Under the pieces are notes generated by a model. It saw only the letters and a list, made by a program, of their open reading frames with translations, did no database searches and was not told the DNA's origin. A program made the position numbers and the translations under genes. Shown in pieces: positions 1-15,371 of a stretch of DNA of 64,000 nt (its first letter is position 1; each line of letters starts with the position of its first letter). The DNA comes from Schistocephalus solidus (Eukaryota; Platyhelminthes; Cestoda; Diphyllobothriidea; Diphyllobothriidae): NCBI GenBank assembly GCA_017591395.1, contig WEDG01011499.1, positions 1-64,000 of the forward strand, read 5' to 3'.

Positions 1-232
1 TCTAACTGAGGCTTCCTAAGGCATTTGCGGATGAAGGACTTTGGATAACCGTTGGCTGTAACTCAAGACTAGGAGCAGCAAGCACTTTACTCTGATGATG
101 GAAGCGAGAAGGCTTTCGAAACGTCAGTACAAATACAATTTGGTCCATGAACTCGAACCCTATCTTCTTCGTCTTGTTCAGGAGATGATGAACGCGATAA
201 GATAACGGGACCTCGAATCTTTATGCATTTCA

Positions 233-253
233 ATATATATATATATATATATA
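233..253. repeat. (AT)n microsatellite
   Basis: Uninterrupted AT dinucleotide run, followed after 11 bases by a second run at 265-280. The pair could fold on itself, but no other function is apparent. Confidence 0.95.
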
Positions 254-264
254 ATGTCTTTGCC

Positions 265-280
265 ATATATATATATATAT
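265..280. repeat. (AT)n microsatellite
   Basis: Second AT run of the closely spaced pair in intron 5. Confidence 0.93.
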
Positions 281-3200
281 GGTGATGTGATTAAACGTCA
301 GTGGGACATGTGATTGTCATGCCTTCACCCTCGTCTAGGGACTTAAAAGTAATGTGCTTTGTTAGGAAGCCCAAAGGATTCATAATCCTATTAAGCCTAA
401 TGGAAAAAGTACACCTTTAAAAATAAGGCCTGACAGCAGCTAATGTATTTGGGGGTATACAGAGACATAAAAGGCAGTCGAATCCGCATCCACTCACTAC
501 TTCAGGGACTTGCATCCTAACCAATTAGTTGAAATCTGCCAAAAATCAGCCTTTAAGCGTAAAACCATTATTGGCCTAGTTGATGGCAATGCGGCTAATT
601 GTGCTAATGTGTGAGTTTTGTATTGGTTACCGGGAAAAAATCGCAAATGTTCGTGCTCATGAACAAAGAGAAAACTAGTAATTTAACGACGAGTTTAAAG
701 CCAAATGTCATATGGTTTTTTGTAGCTATTAGCCTTCCTTTCATCAACCATGCTCATTGAAAACAGCAATATTCAAAAGAAAATTTTTATGTTTGAAAAA
801 GTTTGACAATTCATTAGGCGTGGCAGATGTAACAGAAGTTTTTACTAATTCAGTGCAATTAGGGTTTCATAATTTCTAATAAAATTTAACATTTTGTTCA
901 ATTTAGCGTTTGATCACATAAAAGGCATAGAAGACGCTCTTAATGTTATTCTTTTCTTACTAAATAATGAGAGGAATTAGCATACCATACTTAACACACC
1001 AACCGTTTTGTATTCCAATTCATATGCATTCTTCACCCAATCTTCGACAACTGTCAGTGAGTTGACCTGCTCATGAACTATTCAGAAATTCACTGAATAT
1101 AGATATCAACGTCAAAACCTGTGCTAGTTGAAAAATTAGTCACCAATCAATATTGATCTTAAAAAACAAATTTAATAATTTGACAATATATCAGACAGGT
1201 AGACAAATTTGAGAGCAAGTAGGAAAAATAATACAAGACCTTCCGCAAGCTGTAAAATAATGTTACGATCTCATACCTTGGGCCACATTACTCATCATTC
1301 GTTTTAGATCTTAACAGGCGCTTTCCAAAATAATCAGATGCCCACACCCCACATACTCTTATGGCGTTGATCAGTGCTAGATAAACTTGTAGAAGCACAG
1401 ATGTCGCAATTTATGGCATTTTCAGTTTAAATACATGCTTTATAATAATGACTCTCCCAATTCAACCAACTCATGGATTTATGTCTGATTGTACGCTCTT
1501 TGGTGTTGTAGTATCTGTTTTAAATACCAAAATGTAGTTCAAACAGCAGAGTTCACAAAAAATCACAAAAGGTCTATACTGTGGAATATGTCCAGAAGAA
1601 TTCTGATGTTACTTAGATGAATCTACAACTCACCTTAAAACGTTCACATATGTGCAAATGAAGGAACTTATTACGATTTTATGCCGAAAGAGATGTATTT
1701 TAAATATGCAACTTACAGCTAACCCATTTCTATTACACCTTGGATTGGGGATGCGTTTTTGATTTGCCAATTTCTGCAATTCGAAACTGAATTTTATGAC
1801 CAAACATGTGCACAGTCTTATGCCTCACTCTGGTTAAAAATGTGAAGCAAGTAAAAGTTAGTTTTGTTTTGATTCTAAATTTTGAGATCAACATGGTTGG
1901 TTGATTTATTGTACCTCTAAAAGAGTTTAGGGATATGCTGACATAGAATCTTTGGCGATTTTCTTGCCGCATTTTGAGAGCAAATAAGACAGTTTAAGGG
2001 AAAAATACCAGCGGCTGTTTTTTATTTAAACAAATTTATTTATAATTTTATACTTAACTGTCGAATTTTTTTAAAGCTTTTTGGCTTAATCTTAAGACAT
2101 ACTATTATAGTTAAATGGCATTTATTTTCTTATAGTCTGTTTCTGATTATTTAGTTTTTCAAGCTAAAAGGTCCAGAATTCGCATCATACAACCAGAAAA
2201 ATGAATATATATAACTATACCTGAACTAAATTTTCCAAATTAATTAAATATAATTGGTATTTATAATTTAATGATTATCATGCGATATTGACTTTGAATG
2301 TGCCATTCTAATTGGCAGTCCACAAATTAAATAATTGGTGTGTCGGCTGTAGTAAATTTGAGTTTTTCATTTGAATTAAAACGCGACGTTATGCAATGAA
2401 ATGCCATTGAATACAGATAAAACTCTTAAACGGGGTTCAAGTGATTGCGTTATGTGGTAACCTGACCAGTATGTACTAGATTTGACTTTTCCCAAAAAAT
2501 AGTTTTCTGCATATCTAACTTCAAATAATGTCTCTATATAAGGTGTCTTTATTAGCTCTCTCTACTTTCACATTATTCAGTGGTATGGCAACGTATTGTT
2601 AGGTATTAATCTTACAATAACGGTTTCGCTAACTGTTTAAATTCGAGTACGGATTGGATTGAAATAAGGTTTTGGATTTGTTAATAAGTTAAGAATTAAT
2701 GTACGTTGTAGCCTTATAATATAGGTGCGCTATTTAATTATCAGAATTATCGCCCTTAATCTGACGTTCTGAGCGGAGGTTTTTTTAAATAACGGCATAT
2801 GTATCTAAATGTGCAATTCTACCATACCTAGTTATTGTAAATGGTGGATGGAACTACCATAAAACCGGCTTGCTTTGCATAGAAACTCTCTGTAAGATTA
2901 TACTTATAGCATCATTTGCAGTGTGCTTTCGGACTGAGTAATATACTTTTGGTTTCCACGTTGTTCTGGAAAATTACAAGAATATATCAATTCTCAGTAG
3001 ACTGTTGGTAATATTAAGATAACTTGTAACCGTACTGCATGGAATTTTGCCTATCTGGTGATGTTATATTGGTCTAATCTGTCCTTCTGATGGTAGAATT
3101 TTGGGAAAAATTGTCCGCTTCAGCAGGCAGTGTACAGTATTTTACGCTAATGTCCCAAACTTTCGTCCTCCAATTACCATCTTGTTGACTGAATGTTAGC

Positions 3201-3524
3201 GTCCTTTGAAAATCTTGCAAAACTATATTTTAACAGATACCAGATAGAACTCCTCGGTTAGGGATGAAAAAGAGCAACATGATGTCCGGGCGCCACGCGC
3301 CTAACTTTTGTCATTGGCCTGATGATAGAATCAGAAATGATATTGAGACAGTTTATGAAATGCGCAGGCATGAAAACAGCCACCTGAAAAAAATGTCGGC
3401 ATAATATAAGAAGATATAAAATTTAATCGGGCGCGTTGCTGAATTAACATCCTTTATTGGCCACTAGGAAGAGTTTTCAGTTAAATTGATAAAGATTAAT
3501 ATATGATAGTTTAAGGCTTATCAG

Positions 3525-3537
3525 TATATATATATAT
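3525..3537. repeat. Short (TA)n run
   Basis: Thirteen bases of alternating T and A in intron 5; typical simple-sequence noise of AT-rich DNA. Confidence 0.8.
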
Positions 3538-6498
3538 CATAATTATGCATTTTAAAAGATTTAAAAGGTAATCAGGCTGGTTGGCTTCACCTAAAATCGG
3601 CGAAAACTCTATTTAGTTAGTCAAGCAGCTCATATAAACCAGTCAAAATTGGGATGTTATGTGTTCTCAAACTGCTAGAATTCAATATTATATGTTTATA
3701 ATAGAGTTAAATTTGTCACAACGAAATTGAATTATAATGACAAAGCTCTTCGATTTAAGTCTGAAACTAGAAACCAGTAGATATTTTTATGATCAGGTAC
3801 TCGCTGGCTAAGCATGCACTTGCCTGAATCTTCACTGAAATGCCTTAAAACTCAACTAACAGACTTACAACGACTGCTCTGGCGTCAGTGGTAAAACCAG
3901 TAACAATTTTTATATCCTTCAATTCATTAGCCAAATTGAGATCTTATTATTATTTACTTCACTTCATTTTCCTAGTCGAATGAAGAAAGACTAGTGACAG
4001 GATGTTTTGAAGAGTCAAAAGTGAATATTACTGTAAACAATTTGCCCGTCGTTTTAGCCCGTACAGACTGTTTGTTTTTGATGTGATCATAAAGTATGCC
4101 CCAGAACAATACATTCAGCTTAAATGAAATTATTCTATCAATTAATGCAAGTAATAGTTACGTTTAAACGCGTTTGATAAAATTTGAACTTTTTGTACAC
4201 TATGTTTGGTGTAAATCATTTATTAAAAGCATACGTATACAATAATGTGCTAAAAGATTTCACTAGCTGTGTTGATTTACATATAAAGGGACTGCATATA
4301 TTTATATTTGCAAAACAAAACAGTCAGCATATGCAACCTCCTAATACTTTTCAATCAAGTAAAAAATATAAAGTTCGCAATATTACATCTCATAATTGTT
4401 AAGGAACGATATGAAAAACCACCATCTGTCGGTTAGTTATCTTTCTTTCTGAAGCTTGCTTTAGGACTTCACGGATTTTGGAAGTCATAAATAAATAATC
4501 TGTTGCGGAAAATCGCTGCAGTCTGAACACAGTACACTCCATGAAATGTAACCATGGCAAATATGCACGCAGCCTCTAAATGCTATATATACAAATTGCA
4601 ATCTGAGGGTTTGCATGTCCAGAGTATAGGATAAGGGCTCAGCTATTGTAAATATGGTAAAAACTTTACTATAAGACTCAAAAAAGATAGCTGAAAATTC
4701 TCTTCAAATTAACAAAGCGTAGTGCGCGGATGTGCAAACGTACATGTGCAGGCTTAATTCTTTTCAGCATAAAGGAACTCAATCAAGCTACTTTATTTCC
4801 GGTTTTCATCCTGTCTTTATTATTTACTCCTTCTCATCCGTTTGCCCACACAGAGAATATTCATCTAGGCAAAACACCTCAAAAAATAAGAAACTTCCGA
4901 AAATTATCTGCAATTTCACAGGAAATAGATTGAGGAAGGAGGTTAAACATTACTGAAAGGATTCAATGATGTTTATTATTCCTTTTCAATCAGAACGATT
5001 GTCTTCATTCAAGAATATGATAACCAAAACGCTGAAAATTTTGTTCTTTTACGATTTCGCAGATAGAGTCGTAAATGATTCCCTAACATGGACGTCCTAA
5101 CCTTTTAGCTTTCAGTGTTATAGTTGGAAAAATGTAGAATGTTATATGTATTCTCGCTGCAAATGGTCAATATTTAAAATGATCAAGAGATACTAGCTAA
5201 GATGAAAATAAAATCTTTCGCAATGTATATTAAGTGATTGCCTTTGGTTCTATACCAAATTGGATCTTTTGTTACCTTTATTGTGATAGCTTGGCTAAAG
5301 GAAATGTTTCAAAGAACTCAAAAAAATGCATCTCAGTAACTTCCATCCCCTTCGGTAAAAATGCTTTTAATCTCTGCGTTAACGCAAAGATGGTCATTCG
5401 TCAGGCTGCAAATTAAGAAAGGGGAGAGACAAAACGAATGAAGAAATTATCTTTTTAATACATTGTTTTATAAGAATACAGAACATTTGAAATGGAATTA
5501 AAAATTAAAAGGTTCCGGAAATTTATCGCGTCAATTTTTATTTGTAAGATAAGGAGTTAATTTACACTGTTTCCCTAGACGTTCAATAAGTCAGATAGAT
5601 TAGCATAAATTACATTATTATTCTTCTTGAACATGAGAGAAGGTTAATAATATGTACCAGGTATCTTTGAATGGCAAATGAAGACGTCATAGTAGTCAGA
5701 TTATATGTTAGGCTGATATGCGGTTAAATTAATTTCCCCAAAAGTAATTTCTTACCTATTAACATAGCCGAATCACCCATTCTTGGTTTAAATTCACGCG
5801 CATTTTGGAGGCAAAAAGGCCAATTTTAGATGTTGAGCTGTGCTTTAAAAATAAGCTATTTTGTTTTTATTTAAATCTACTTCTCAAAAGCTTATTATCA
5901 GGGAAAACACATTTTTAACAGAAATAAAACGTGTAGAAAGCTTCTTTTCTATGAGGTTATATATAACTTCGTTTAAATTTTATACCAGTCAGAAACGTAA
6001 ACAGCCTAGAGATAAATACATTCAACCAAATTTTGCTTGGCTAAAATAACTGTTGAAATGACATCAAGTGAGCGAAGTAAATTTACTCATTAAAAATTTT
6101 ATAACAATTAGAAGTAGCTAAGTAGTCAGTTAACATATTATGCTACTTAAGAACGCTATTGCCACCATTCAAATGAGACTGTATTGTACTCACCTAAATA
6201 AGGTTAATTAAAGCAGTGCAAATACTCTTATGATATGCTAGATGGTCCTCGTGTAAAGATATCCGGAAAACGGATTATGACAAACGTTGACGAAAGCACG
6301 AGATTCATGCAAGTCTTTCATGGTTGAATGCAAAAACACGTTTAACTTTTATGTTTTCCAAACTAAGCTTTTGTTAAACACGAGAAGCAGAGGCTGTAGC
6401 CTTTACAAAACGGCATTTTACTAATATTTTTACAGCTTCATTCAAATAAACTTAACTGATTATACACAAATTGTTGAAGAGCATATGTACGAACGTAC

Positions 6499-6816
6499 GT
6501 TTTACCACGATACTGATGTTTCGGCGTACTACACCGAGCGTATTTTTGGCAATGCAGATATACGTCGAGTGGTCAGTGATATCTGTGAGGCGGAGAGTAG
6601 CCTGCTGCAAATGAGGTTCGGTGAGGGATCGCTCCGTCTGCACTGCCGAACCGACCACATCTCGCAGACCCAGTGCAACAACTGATGTGCCTTGGGTGGC
6701 CCACCAGACCATCGGTATCGGGTAGCCGCTTGCTCTGCAAGTGAGGTTCGTACCCTTCCCCGGAGACACATATACCTGTTCAACCATGTCTTGAATTGTT
6801 GGTGGAAATTCGATGC
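6499..6816 (-). CDS. LAR-type receptor phosphatase, exon 5 (Ig domain 3)
   Basis: Encodes residues 223-328, the whole third Ig domain. The acceptor is ATATTTCAG, the donor most likely GTACGT; 318 nt, phase 1 at both ends. Landmarks are IEFPPTIQ (compare PPRFSIPP), the sequon-bearing B strand TNLTC (Asn 246, Cys 249), PIPMVWW (core Trp 260 or 261), YICIAKNTLGV (Cys 310) and a closing strand NISIVVK with a second sequon (Asn 322). LAR Ig3 has the equivalent NITC sequon, PMPYVKW and CVAMSTLGV. The segment after the core Trp is longer than in vertebrate LAR. No FN3 exon was found between here and base 1, so the gene is truncated by the window edge, not broken. GTGGTAAAA just upstream is a weaker alternative donor. 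Confidence 0.83.
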
Positions 6817-9800
6817 CTGAAATATTCAAATATTTCATTGCGTATCGAAAGCTCATCAGATTTTTTGAGACGTGCATGAGCACTTCATCTGCAAAAAACC
6901 TATGTCAATGCAAGGCTGGGATTGGAAGGAATGCAACTGAAGCGGCATCCATGTATACAATTTCAAATAATCCTAGAAAGGTGGCGTGACATCGACAGCC
7001 GCTGTACGACAAAATATGTAGGATCACATGTCACAACTAGTACTGTACAGTCCTTCAAACACAATATTTTTAGCAAATTTAAGAATGCATATGAGTATTA
7101 TCTAGGGTATACTGAACTTTAAAGACCTAAAATTATCGGTTTTGTGTTGCATCCGTTGTGGTTAGATATAAAAATCACCAAATTGAATCTTAACTTCATG
7201 GTAGAGTGTCCTGAAGTTTTTTCTCTACTTTTCAGTATATGTACTTGTTAAAAAAAACTAGATTGTTGGAGACATCTGTTAAATAACTTTCAATTTTAGC
7301 AGTTCAGTTTGATATGAACTAATTCTAATGTAACCCAATTCCCGTAAAAAGGAATAGGAGGAAGAATAATAAAGCCCAAATAATCTACTTTAGACATGTT
7401 GTGTCTCAATTTATAAAAATGATCCATTTGACATAAATTGCGTTACTCCATAAGACAACACGTCCTGAAAGGTACATTTTGGCAATTATTTCCTAGTCAA
7501 AAAAAGCTTAATAGAAGTAGGCTTTTTTGGGTTCATACATCTTGAGGTTGCAAGACGAGCCGTAGATGCTTAATTTCCTTGAAATGGAACCCATGATGAG
7601 CCTTGTAAAACTTTCCTTTATTTGTGTTCTGAACTGTCTTTTCTGCGTGAAAGGTGACCATTAGGCACTCACCCCCTTGTATTGTGCATGACAGCTCCTT
7701 TCTTATTTCGAATGGCTGCCGGCAAAATTACTAGAATATATATATATATATATAGGAATTACTGTCTATCAGGCATCTAGCAAGAAAGTATCAATTGTGA
7801 AGATCCCAATGTCATGTCAGCGTAATGATCAAATTCAAGATTAAATACCGGTCTAGGAGATTCAAATTGCAAAGTAATTCAACAGGCAAATTTTACGCAA
7901 TTAACTTCCCAATCATGAGTCATGGTCAATTGTGGTGCTATTGATTGTTACTTGTTAATTCAGGCACAAATCCGTCCCATCACCACGATTATGAGATAGT
8001 GTCCAATCAAGTTTTATATTCAATGGTTGCCATAATATTACAATAACTATGGTAATTGTGGGCGAAAGTATAACGTATAGCTCCCATGATGCACATTTGC
8101 ACCAAATACCATCGTATGACCTAGAATGCTTGTGAACGCACAGTTTCTTGGGCAAAACACAATCCACTGAACAAATGCTCACTGAATGCAAGCATTTAAG
8201 GGTATTGCCTAATTTCACTTAGTTCGGTGACCAGATTGCTATAATAATTGCCAATTAACTTGCTTAAGTAACGCTTCTGTTACTGAAGTACTTTGTCGAT
8301 ATGCTGCTTTTGTTTACCATTAGCTCCCTTCGAGATTGGCTAATTATCGGTAAACATAACATAGGAAATAACTTGTTTGGTTATAAAATTGAGTTCTAGG
8401 TGTGTATTATTTGAATTATTGGTTTTTCTCTGACGAATAACGTGACAGCACTTAATTTACTGGTATAGGAACATGGCAAGATACGGCAAACATATGTACA
8501 ACCAGTGCTTTGGTAGGTAATATAAACAGAAAATCCTAAATTTAGGATATATTACTTTAGTTCCGTTAGAAAATTCATTGAAGTGCACTAACAAGACTAC
8601 GATAATACAGTCGCATCAAGCTTGTGAAGGAACGTCGTCCCAGTCGTTCCTTTAGTAGGAATCTTTCGTTTTGATTTTCTTTGTCATGCTAAATTGAACC
8701 AAAATTTTATCAAAAACACGCATGCAAGTATACTTACTTTGAAATTAGTGGGCAGCAGGTTACAGTTGCTTGCAATTTTTGAAGTTGGCTAATTTCAGTC
8801 AAACAAAACCATTTCGCTCCCCTACTATTTTGGCATTTGTTCTGTTGTTACACTTTTATGCAGGCCTTTGACGTGTATTTGACTTCATACGTTTCTGTAT
8901 GCCTCTATGCACATGTCATATAAGATTTTAAAAGTTTAACGTCTCTTTATACAATTATATATACTACCCAGGTGACTTTATAAAAATAAAATTTCTTAGT
9001 TTTAAACATTGTACGATCAGAAACCTTCCTTAATTGACAAATATCCTTTTTCCAGTATAAACCTCACAAACAACGTAAGTTCGTACAAGAAGTACTATGA
9101 CGTATACGGGGATGATAAGCGAATTCCTACTACACTAAGCATTTTTTGTAGTGCCATTGTTTTCAGGTGACCAGTGAGAAGCTCGTTCACTAGCCAGCAA
9201 TTTTGAAGTCAGTGGATAATCTCAATTATTTTACTTCATGGAAAGGAATATTGTAACCTGATTTAACTAATATTTTGTTATTCAAAACGCATTTCAGAAT
9301 TTTGGCTTACATTACATAAGATGATACATGCATTTTACTTAAGTCAATTTGCAATTTCTTTCTCCCTGTATATGCACTCCAGACTCACATATTAACTTGT
9401 GTTTTGTTAATGTAATGTGGGTCCAACAATGACTCAAAGCTATTTTTGTGATATATGAGCTCATAACTGCTAAATACCCCAGATAAAGATGTTAGAGAAA
9501 GTTAGCTGCTAAATACTGAGATGTTTCGATTTTTACGTGTCATCGGTGCGTATTGACAAGCCGTCTTATGCCAAAAATATTGAAAATAAATGTAAAAGAA
9601 TGCAACTAAGCGTTTTTAAATACTGTAGATCTTCAACAAGTAGCCACCCCTTAAATATAATGCTGGTCATTCAATTTTAACACACAACGGCTTAGTAAAA
9701 AGCAGCTTATTGAACAATCTTGCACGCAATAGAAGGAAGAAAAGCTTAAAAACATTTATTAGAGGACGATAAACAAATAGGAGCTAAATGGAATAGATGT

Positions 9801-12800
9801 GTTAAGTCTCTAGCAAATATTTTGCCAAAATTCAAGTTAAAAAGCCCTTTCAGTCTTTGCGATACTCAAGAAAAAACGGCGCTAAGGTTATTTTTCGAAT
9901 AAACCAAAATTTGAGGTGTCTGAAGCGTAGATTTATTATAAATAATTAGCTTAAGCACAATGCAAACCCCTCATGTCACGTGTGTGGTAACATACACCGC
10001 GTTGAACCTTTTTGGACAAGAAATAGCACGAAGCTGAGTAAATGTATGAGGCTTAGTCGAGAGGAATAATGATAAGAGTGTGGTAAGCCATAAATAAGCA
10101 GAACATGACATCAATTCTTACTTAATATAACGAGTTTTAATTTAAAAAGCAGTGTTGCAACCTATAAAATGAAATCCACACGTAGTGGCAGAAATATTGA
10201 TATTTAAGTCACAGCACCATGAAATAATTAGCTATATTAGAGACAGTTAAAAGCAAACTATTGCATTGCTTTGTGATGCAATCACAAAAACGTATTACAT
10301 TTGGCTAAGTATAATGATTGATGCAATCGTACGGCATTTATACAGCTTACGATAAAAGTACCTCAGCTGCGAAGCTTTGGTGGATAATCGTGCGCTTTTA
10401 ACCCACGGTACGATTGTTTGGTGATGTGGTACTACCAAAAGGAAACAAAAGGTTTCATGGAATTGCCTTTAGTTAATGAATACCTTATTCGCAGTCTATT
10501 ATCCATATCTTTTGCGCATCAAGATTCTTAATTGTTAAACTCAGTCCAACAGGAAGATACTTTAATCAGGACTTACAAAACCTTTAAGCTCCCTAGATCA
10601 GTTAGCACTTTCCATTATTTAATCCTTTTGATTTTTTAGCTAGTAAAGTTGACTGCCTCAACCTTTAAAATATCCTGAATTTACAAATTAGTGCATTATG
10701 GTTGTTACCGGCATCATCGAAGTCCAAATAAATAAGATGCACGTTAAAGCATTTAAAATGTTTGACCCATTGTATTTAATAAAGGAAAATACTTGATGGT
10801 TATTATTATTAATTTATGCTTTTGAAGTTACTGGCCTCTTTTTACTACCTGCACATCCAATCAGGTTGCCGACGTTTATTTATTTGAAATGGCGGTAGAT
10901 AACGATCACCTCACTGACCTATTAATGCTTATATTTCCTAAAAAAATATGAGATAAGTAGTTCGCTAATGGGAACAAGACAGCTGGCATAAAGACACTTA
11001 TATTTTGTACGATTTTCTAATGTATTTAAAAACCGAACGTTTATTTTATAGCAAATAGGCATGTTGCAACGCTCCATTAAGGTTTCAATGCGACGCAGAT
11101 AAATCGCTTGACTAAATAAGAATGGACCCACAAATAATTATCCCAGTTTTAAAACCATTAACGAACTTTGGTATGATTGGAACTATTTGATAGACAACTG
11201 TAGATGACGCAGACGCTACATGAAAGCTTTTTCCACTCTATGATTTCACTGTGGGTTAGCAGGTTGAATACGCAGGTATACAAAACGGACGACATGCATA
11301 AGACATAAGCTTACAAATGCAAATAAGCTAAGCGAAGTAAACTATATATATTTTTATTTATGTAGGTCTTACCCAAAAATATAAATGATGATCCAAAGTG
11401 AACTTATTGCTTTATCTGTATTTAGTGTTTATTGTAAAGAACGAAAGTGTCTTAAATTAGAAAATGAATAGACGATCAATCAAAAAAACTTTCGTATCTA
11501 CAACAATTTTTAAATTGCTATGGAGAAGGTTTGGATTGGCTTATTAATAATATAATTCCCTTACGTTTCAATTAACACCGCATTATTCAAAGTCACATTA
11601 GAACATTGAATATGTACAAGGCTGAAGACTACAACGCTACACTTGTTTGCATTTATTACCAACGTTTCATTGCGTGAAAATCTGTAACACACTGTATTTA
11701 GTGCATTCTTCATTTCTCGTTTGCTCATTCCTTTTGACCGAGCCTTCATTACGACGTTACAAATGTATTTGACATGTTTGCCGTCTGCATAAAGATGATT
11801 TTATCTTTTATTGAAGGTCATTAACTTTCATATTTTTATCATGAACTTCCCAAAAAGGAAAACATTCAGGGAGAGTGGAGGTGGTTAAATGTTTAAGCAA
11901 AACAATCTAGAGGGCATGCAATGGCAAGAAACTGGCTAAACCACAAGGACCTACTTTGAGTCATGCAAAATAATGTTAAATTATACTGCTGAAAATCGAA
12001 TAGCGAAAAACCTATTTTAAGTATCTTTTATATTAAATTGTTTTTTTCTGCAAAGTTTGCATTCAAAAAAGAAGATGTTTAAACACACACGCTCGGCTCC
12101 ACACGATAATTGCCTCCATTGGATTTAAAAGTATGACAATGTGTGTATGGTATTCTGTTTTAGTAAACTAACAAATATCGATGAGTTCGTTCGTTTTGTT
12201 GCATCAGTGCAGATGCTTTTGCAAACAAGTGACATTTAAAAACAGTGCTTTTGAGTAGAAGCAGACGAAAAGCTTAATAAAGCAGAACCGTTGTTACAAT
12301 AAGCACAAACATTCGTATGCCCTTACAGAACTGCACAGCAGATAAGGGCATTTGCATTACATGAAACAACGATTCTATCCTGTCGGTTCGTGTTAACTTA
12401 CAACATTGAAATTCAAATGCGGAAGCGAGCATCGGAAAATGAATTTCCAATTTGCTAAACATAATTTTGGAGCCTTGTTCTGCCCTATCTGAATGTTGTT
12501 GTTAATGCTATGTTTGGTAATATGGGAGAAATATATGAGGCTTTACAAGACGGTAACACACATTGCACAATATGCTGATACCTTCAGGAAACAGTATCCT
12601 TGATCGGTATTAACAGTGATTTTTTATCTGAAATATTATCAAAAATGCTGAAACGTAATATTTATTTGAAATATTTGTCTCAATTAAGAGAGTCTGAATT
12701 AATATCATCCATGCTTAGCCCCATTTATTTCCTCACGAAAAAATTAAAAAGATCGGATGAGCTTTTTCTGGCTGCATGGCTAAACAACATCATGTAAAAT

Positions 12801-15371
12801 GGTGGCTTTAGATGTACGAAAGATTCTCATAGATAAGGAATGCCGTGATAATTCAAAACTATTACTCTTTATACTCATCTGGTAAAAGAATATGACCTCC
12901 GCCATTTTTTTAAGAAAGGTACCATTTTGTTTAAAAAATATATTGAAATTTTATCGGACTATGAAATGTTTATTAATAAATAATTTTTGTTTGTTTATTT
13001 ATATTACAAGTTTTGTATCTTTAGCAAAGGTTTAAAAAAAACCCTCACCTTTTTCCTCATAGCGCAGTAAAATCAAAAAATTTTCTACAGCACACTATAT
13101 AAACCATATAGCCTAGATACCCTGAATGCAGAGGAATGGCCGGTCAGTATCACAATGTACATAACTAAATGTTATTCTGTAAAATATATTTGAAAACGCA
13201 CCATATCCTTAACTCGAGTGTCAAATGCAGGAATACGTACCTTGCAATCAAATGTATACAATCACGCTATTGTCATGCCGTTATTATATAAAATGTTTTT
13301 GAATTTATAATGATATGAAAATGCAATGTTGAAAGGTTGTACTAAAAAACAGCCACATATGAGAAATACTTTTGCCAGCAAGTTAGAAGGAAGCTGGCCC
13401 ACATTCGGAATCTTGCCGTGATTAAATTATCTTGACTTCATGGCTTACAATACTAAGTAATACCAAATGAATTAAGTTATCTGTTCGAAACGAAAACATA
13501 TTTCACAATAACCGTTAACGATTAATAACAAAGAACATATAATTTACATTAAACAATGAGCCACGATGGATTGTTCCAGTTTCTTCATGCCCGCTATGGA
13601 TATTTCCTGGGCAGCCAGCGCGAGACAGAACTCAAAATTCAGTTCTTCACCTTATTTTATATAAATTAATTTACAATGATAATTGTTTTCAGTAATGACC
13701 CAATTATAATCCTCTAAAACTAGTCAGCTGTAATCTCCAAATAAATACTTTGTAACGAAGACATATATGTAATATTACGAAAAAAATATCGGAAATGCTA
13801 ATTGGTACTAATTTCATACTGAATAGTTCACGTTGCTTTTTGAGTAATCCATAAATTACGTGGTTTTATTAAAAAGTGGGACAGGGAAGAAGAAACGTCA
13901 TCATGTTAAAGTTTGTTCGCAATTCTAGGGAGCAGAAGGTTACAATAATGTTGAAATTTGGGGTTAAGAATTAAGTTAGGTTGGTGATAGTCATTCTTTA
14001 TCGAAGGAAAGAAATTAATCACGAAAATTAATTAAACAGCATCAGGAGCAACAATTTTGACTATTGCATCGCTTTTCTTGCTTCTTAACCATCTTTTATT
14101 TTTAGTATTCAATGTTTCCAGGGTATTCCTTACTGCAAATGCATAGTCTTTTCAATAAAACGTCGATTTGTTTTTCTCTGTTTACACAGAATGTGTTACT
14201 TCAGTTGTGTAGTGGGATTTAAAGGACATTGCGTATATCAAAGCACCCAGGAACTCGTAATGACAACTAAACGTTTGCCCTTTGGTGATTTTATTTCTCC
14301 ATTAGTATTCATAACTATCAGAAAATTATAATGTGATAGGGTTTCCCCAAGTAATTGCTTGCTGATATTAAGGCTTTGCAAAGGCAAGCAATGGCGAGCA
14401 TTCGCGACCATGCAGGTGCAAGCTAAAAACATTGGCAGCACCATTCACTTTCTTAGCAAAAACAGGCAGCAGCCAGGTATAGCAAAAAAGTCAAGTTTAC
14501 TTGCCCTGTTGAACCAGATAATGAAAGAGGAGCGTCAGATTCCCTTAAGAAAAAAACCTTTTTGTATAGAAAGCGCCAAAGAGAATGAATAACAAAATCC
14601 CAGGCGTCAAGACGCAATCAATCAATTTCCAGCGAAAAATCAAATGATAGACTTACTGCGGGAATCGGAACGGTTTGAGAGCTTGCTTTATCAGTTAAGA
14701 CACCGAAACATATTTTTTGTCTGTTTTGTATGCAATCACACCAAATAGCACGTATGTCAGCCACATTTGAGAATACAGCAGTAAATTTGGATGTCAAAAA
14801 CATGTTATATTGCATATTCCTGAATAGAAAAAATCAAAGGGTCCAAGAAAATGGATACAATTTGAAAAACAAATATTTTAAATTGACTCCATGTAGTAAG
14901 ATTATTGACGCCACGTGTCCTTTATATTAAATTTCAGCCTAGTGTTTTGACTGCATTTAGCGATTGTGCCAATAGTTTAGTCTTTAAAGTTTTATAACGC
15001 GAATAATTTACTTATTTAATTGATAAAAGGATGCCAGATAAACATATTTAACATGTTCTCTAAGTTAATGAATAATCAAGATTGCAATTTACACTATCAT
15101 TAAACCGTAGATAATGTCATTTGTGGCTATCGAGAATCAAGCCGTTTTTTGAAGCCTACTGGCTATCCGTAGTTGCAGTTTAAATAGATAACATTCTCTT
15201 ATTGCCTCTTGTTTGAATGTTTATAAATGGCAGGGCCCAACAAATTTAAAGTTTGACATTTTAAAGGCAAATAAATCAAATCGTTAAGAGGAGTCTACAA
15301 TATATGAAGTTCGAAATTCTTGATTAGCCATGACATGCAATCTAGACGCAAAAAGCAAGATGTTTGCTTAC
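6817..15371 (-). other. Intron 4 of the LAR-type gene (about 8.6 kb)
   Basis: Lies between the exon 4 donor and the exon 5 acceptor, at the Ig2-Ig3 linker. It is AT-rich, with a TA run at 7736-7754 and only short ORFs with no recognisable product. A mini-exon of a few codons (the vertebrate mini-exon B position) could be hidden here and could not be excluded by eye. Confidence 0.65.
7736..7754. repeat. (AT)n microsatellite
   Basis: About 19 bases of perfect alternating A and T inside intron 4. Confidence 0.93.

Larger units (their letters stand above)
1..6498 (-). other. Intron 5 of the LAR-type gene (continues beyond window)
   Basis: AT-rich sequence downstream of the Ig3 exon. I looked on the minus strand for a fibronectin-III exon (a PPxxP start, a TxTW-like strand, phase-1 borders) and saw none. 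The short ORFs here lack homology and splice context. Contents seen are AT-dinucleotide runs at 233-253, 265-280 and 3525-3537. Confidence 0.6.

Noticed and set aside
3310..3350. CTGATGA followed by GAAATGATATT, resembling a hammerhead core
   Set aside because: Stem II has no usable pairing (TAGAATCA) and the flanks do not form stem I; no repeat family supports it.
6485..6685. Plus-strand ORFs over the Ig3 exon
   Set aside because: Antisense shadow of the exon; the minus-strand reading has clear Ig landmarks and splice sites.
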